64,000 nucleotides of DNA from Rhodobacter sp. Its GTDB lineage: Bacteria > Pseudomonadota > Alphaproteobacteria > Rhodobacterales > Rhodobacteraceae. The notes under the pieces are model-generated. The model saw only the letters and a program-made list of their open reading frames with translations. It did no database searches and was not told the origin of the DNA. The stretch is from NCBI GenBank assembly GCA_027490955.1, contig JAIXXB010000041.1, forward strand, positions 1 to 64,000. Direction: 5' to 3'. Made by a program: the position numbers and the translations under genes. This document shows positions 62,936-64,000 of the stretch, piece after piece; position 1 is the first letter of the stretch, and each line of letters begins with the position of its first letter.

Positions 62936-63915
62936 GCGCCACGCCCTCCCCCCTTATGGCCCAAAGCTCTCACGCAGGCGCGGGGCGGGGCGATGGCGGC
63001 TTTGCCATCGGGATTGATGTGGGCGGCACAAAGGTTGCAGGCGGGATTGTCGATCTGCACACAGGCCGCATCCATGCCAGACGCCAAGTGCCAACCGATT
63101 TTGAACGCGGCGGCGCGGCCATTTTGGCCGATACTGTGGCCCTTGCGCGCGAGATAAAGGCCGAGGCGCAGCGTTTGGGCATTGCGGTGCCAAGCATGGG
63201 CGTGGGCGTGGCCGAATTGGTCGATGGCGCGGGGCGCGTCTTTTCCGACCACCGCATCCGCTGGACAGGGCTTGACGCCGCGCGCAGCCTGTCATCGGTT
63301 TTGCCCACTGTGATATCGTCCGATGTGCGCGCCGCAGCCTTGGCCGAGGCGCGACTGGGCGCAGGGCGTGGGGCGCGGGATTTTTATTTTGTCACCATCG
63401 GCACGGGGGTGGCGGGGGTTTTGGTGCTTGGCGGGGTGCCCTATGCAGGGTCGCGCGGCGCAGCATTGGTGATTGCCAATTCGATGGAACGCCACCGCTG
63501 CAGCGCCTGTGGGCATGAACACCGCCAGATGATCGAAGATGTGGCATCAGGCCCTGCGCTGGCGGCGGCCTATGGGGCAAAATCGGCCGAAGACGTGCTG
63601 GCGGCGGCGCGCGCAGGCGATGGGCGCGCCTTGGCGGTGATCGAGCATGCGACGGCCCAATTGGGGCGCGTTCTGGCGCTGTTGGCCGATAGTTTGGATC
63701 CCAGCACCATGGTGATTGGCGGCGGCTTGGGCTGCGCCGCAGGGCCATATTTCGATGCGCTATGCGCGCATGTGCGCGCAGGGCTGTGGGATGGGGTGCC
63801 CAACCCAATGACGATGACGCAGGCAGTCATGGGGCCAGATGCTGGGCTGATTGGCGCAGCATTGGCCGCAGAATTTACACCACAAGCGGCCAAAGAGCCG
63901 CATCTTTGCAACTGA
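62932..63915 (+). CDS. ROK-family sugar kinase with atypical zinc motif
   Basis: A 327-residue protein: phosphate-binding GIDVGGTKVAGGIVD (about 24-38), catalytic Asp in VISSDVRAAALAEARLGAGRG, TIGTGVAGVLVLGG, and HRCSACGHEHRQMIED. ROK kinases usually carry CxCGxxGCxE for structural zinc; here the spacing is CxxCG and the third cysteine is missing. It probably phosphorylates the imported sugar or an intermediate. The first ~20 residues are extra; a start further in is possible. It is coupled to the bicupin gene by ATGA. Confidence 0.85.
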   Translation: MSATPSPLMAQSSHAGAGRGDGGFAIGIDVGGTKVAGGIVDLHTGRIHARRQVPTDFERGGAAILADTVALAREIKAEAQRLGIAVPSMGVGVAELVDGAGRVFSDHRIRWTGLDAARSLSSVLPTVISSDVRAAALAEARLGAGRGARDFYFVTIGTGVAGVLVLGGVPYAGSRGAALVIANSMERHRCSACGHEHRQMIEDVASGPALAAAYGAKSAEDVLAAARAGDGRALAVIEHATAQLGRVLALLADSLDPSTMVIGGGLGCAAGPYFDALCAHVRAGLWDGVPNPMTMTQAVMGPDAGLIGAALAAEFTPQAAKEPHLCN

Positions 63916-63932
63916 ACATAGGGAGAGAAAAC

Positions 63933-64000
63933 ATGTCAAACACCAGTTTTGCTGTACCTCGTCACATCAGTCGGCGCGGTTTCTTGGCCAGCAGCGCCGC
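63933..64000 (+). CDS. Tat-exported protein, probably sugar ABC substrate-binding protein (partial)
   Basis: The first 22 complete codons read MSNTSFAVPRHISRRGFLASSA, a twin-arginine signal (SRRGFL). GGGAGAG lies 6 bases ahead. The gene runs off the window. In sugar clusters such as this one, the gene after a ROK kinase is often a solute-binding protein of an ABC importer, but the visible part proves only Tat export. Confidence 0.6.
   Translation, partial: MSNTSFAVPRHISRRGFLASSA

Overview
The window reads as chromosome of an alphaproteobacterium, most likely Rhodobacteraceae (Roseobacter/Rhodobacter group). The GC-rich third codon positions, the yajC-secD-secF-Mth938-ccmABCDG gene run, a ccmI beside ruvX, a heterotetrameric sarcosine oxidase operon, an Atm1-type exporter and RTX proteins all fit that family. 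Species cannot be named from the sequence alone. Genes are packed tightly, often with ATGA overlaps, and no gene-free stretch exceeds 300 bases. I saw no rRNA, tRNA or CRISPR array.

Layout. 1-302: the first codons of an IS5-like transposase beside a decayed BRCT-domain fragment. 327-2736: an ABC-F ATPase (Uup type), a hairpin-rich spacer and an orphan PemK/MazF-type toxin. 2845-7281: purB, fliG, a DMT exporter and an LpxL-type acyltransferase. 7320-12076: a DUF1223 protein, aconitase and a soluble receptor-like protein with its signalling hairpin in front of the sensor. 12073-18529 (minus): protein export (yajC, secD, secF) and cytochrome c maturation (ccmA, B, C, D, G), ending in an unknown secreted protein. 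18787-20073: serS. 20155-22314: a large secreted calcium-binding/beta-helix protein. 22577-26873: a TspO-like membrane protein and the yfgM-bamB-der operon. 27163-29330: an RTX protein with a CtrA-like box upstream, plus a small gene that carries the same terminal module. 29392-34800: Atm1-type ABC exporter, LysM protein, LOG-family protein, methyltransferase, sodB and a small secreted protein.

34864-40563 (minus): sarcosine oxidase operon soxB-(membrane protein)-soxD-soxA-soxG. 40765-42701: ccmI, ruvX, DUF1289. 42823-49383: a transmembrane chemoreceptor, a TauE/SafE permease, a Bcr/CflA efflux pump, dusA and a lytic transglycosylase. 49508-52259: surE-pcm-nlpD. 52368-56194 (minus): tatA-tatB-tatC, a DUF815 ATPase and a CNNM/CorC protein. 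56330-57010: a WYL regulator behind a perfect 20-bp palindrome.

57025-64000 is the most accessory-looking part and the best candidate for an undescribed system: a divergent carbohydrate cluster. On the minus strand are an IolE-like TIM-barrel protein, a NagB-fold protein lacking the usual catalytic Glu, and an IolG-like dehydrogenase. On the plus strand are a LuxR-type regulator, a second Gfo/Idh/MocA dehydrogenase, a bicupin, a ROK kinase with an altered zinc motif, and the start of a Tat-exported protein that is probably an ABC sugar-binding protein. Repeated TTTGGG(G)CAY-like motifs occur on both sides of the regulator. The set looks like uptake, oxidation, isomerisation and phosphorylation of a sugar or cyclitol, but the substrate cannot be read from sequence.
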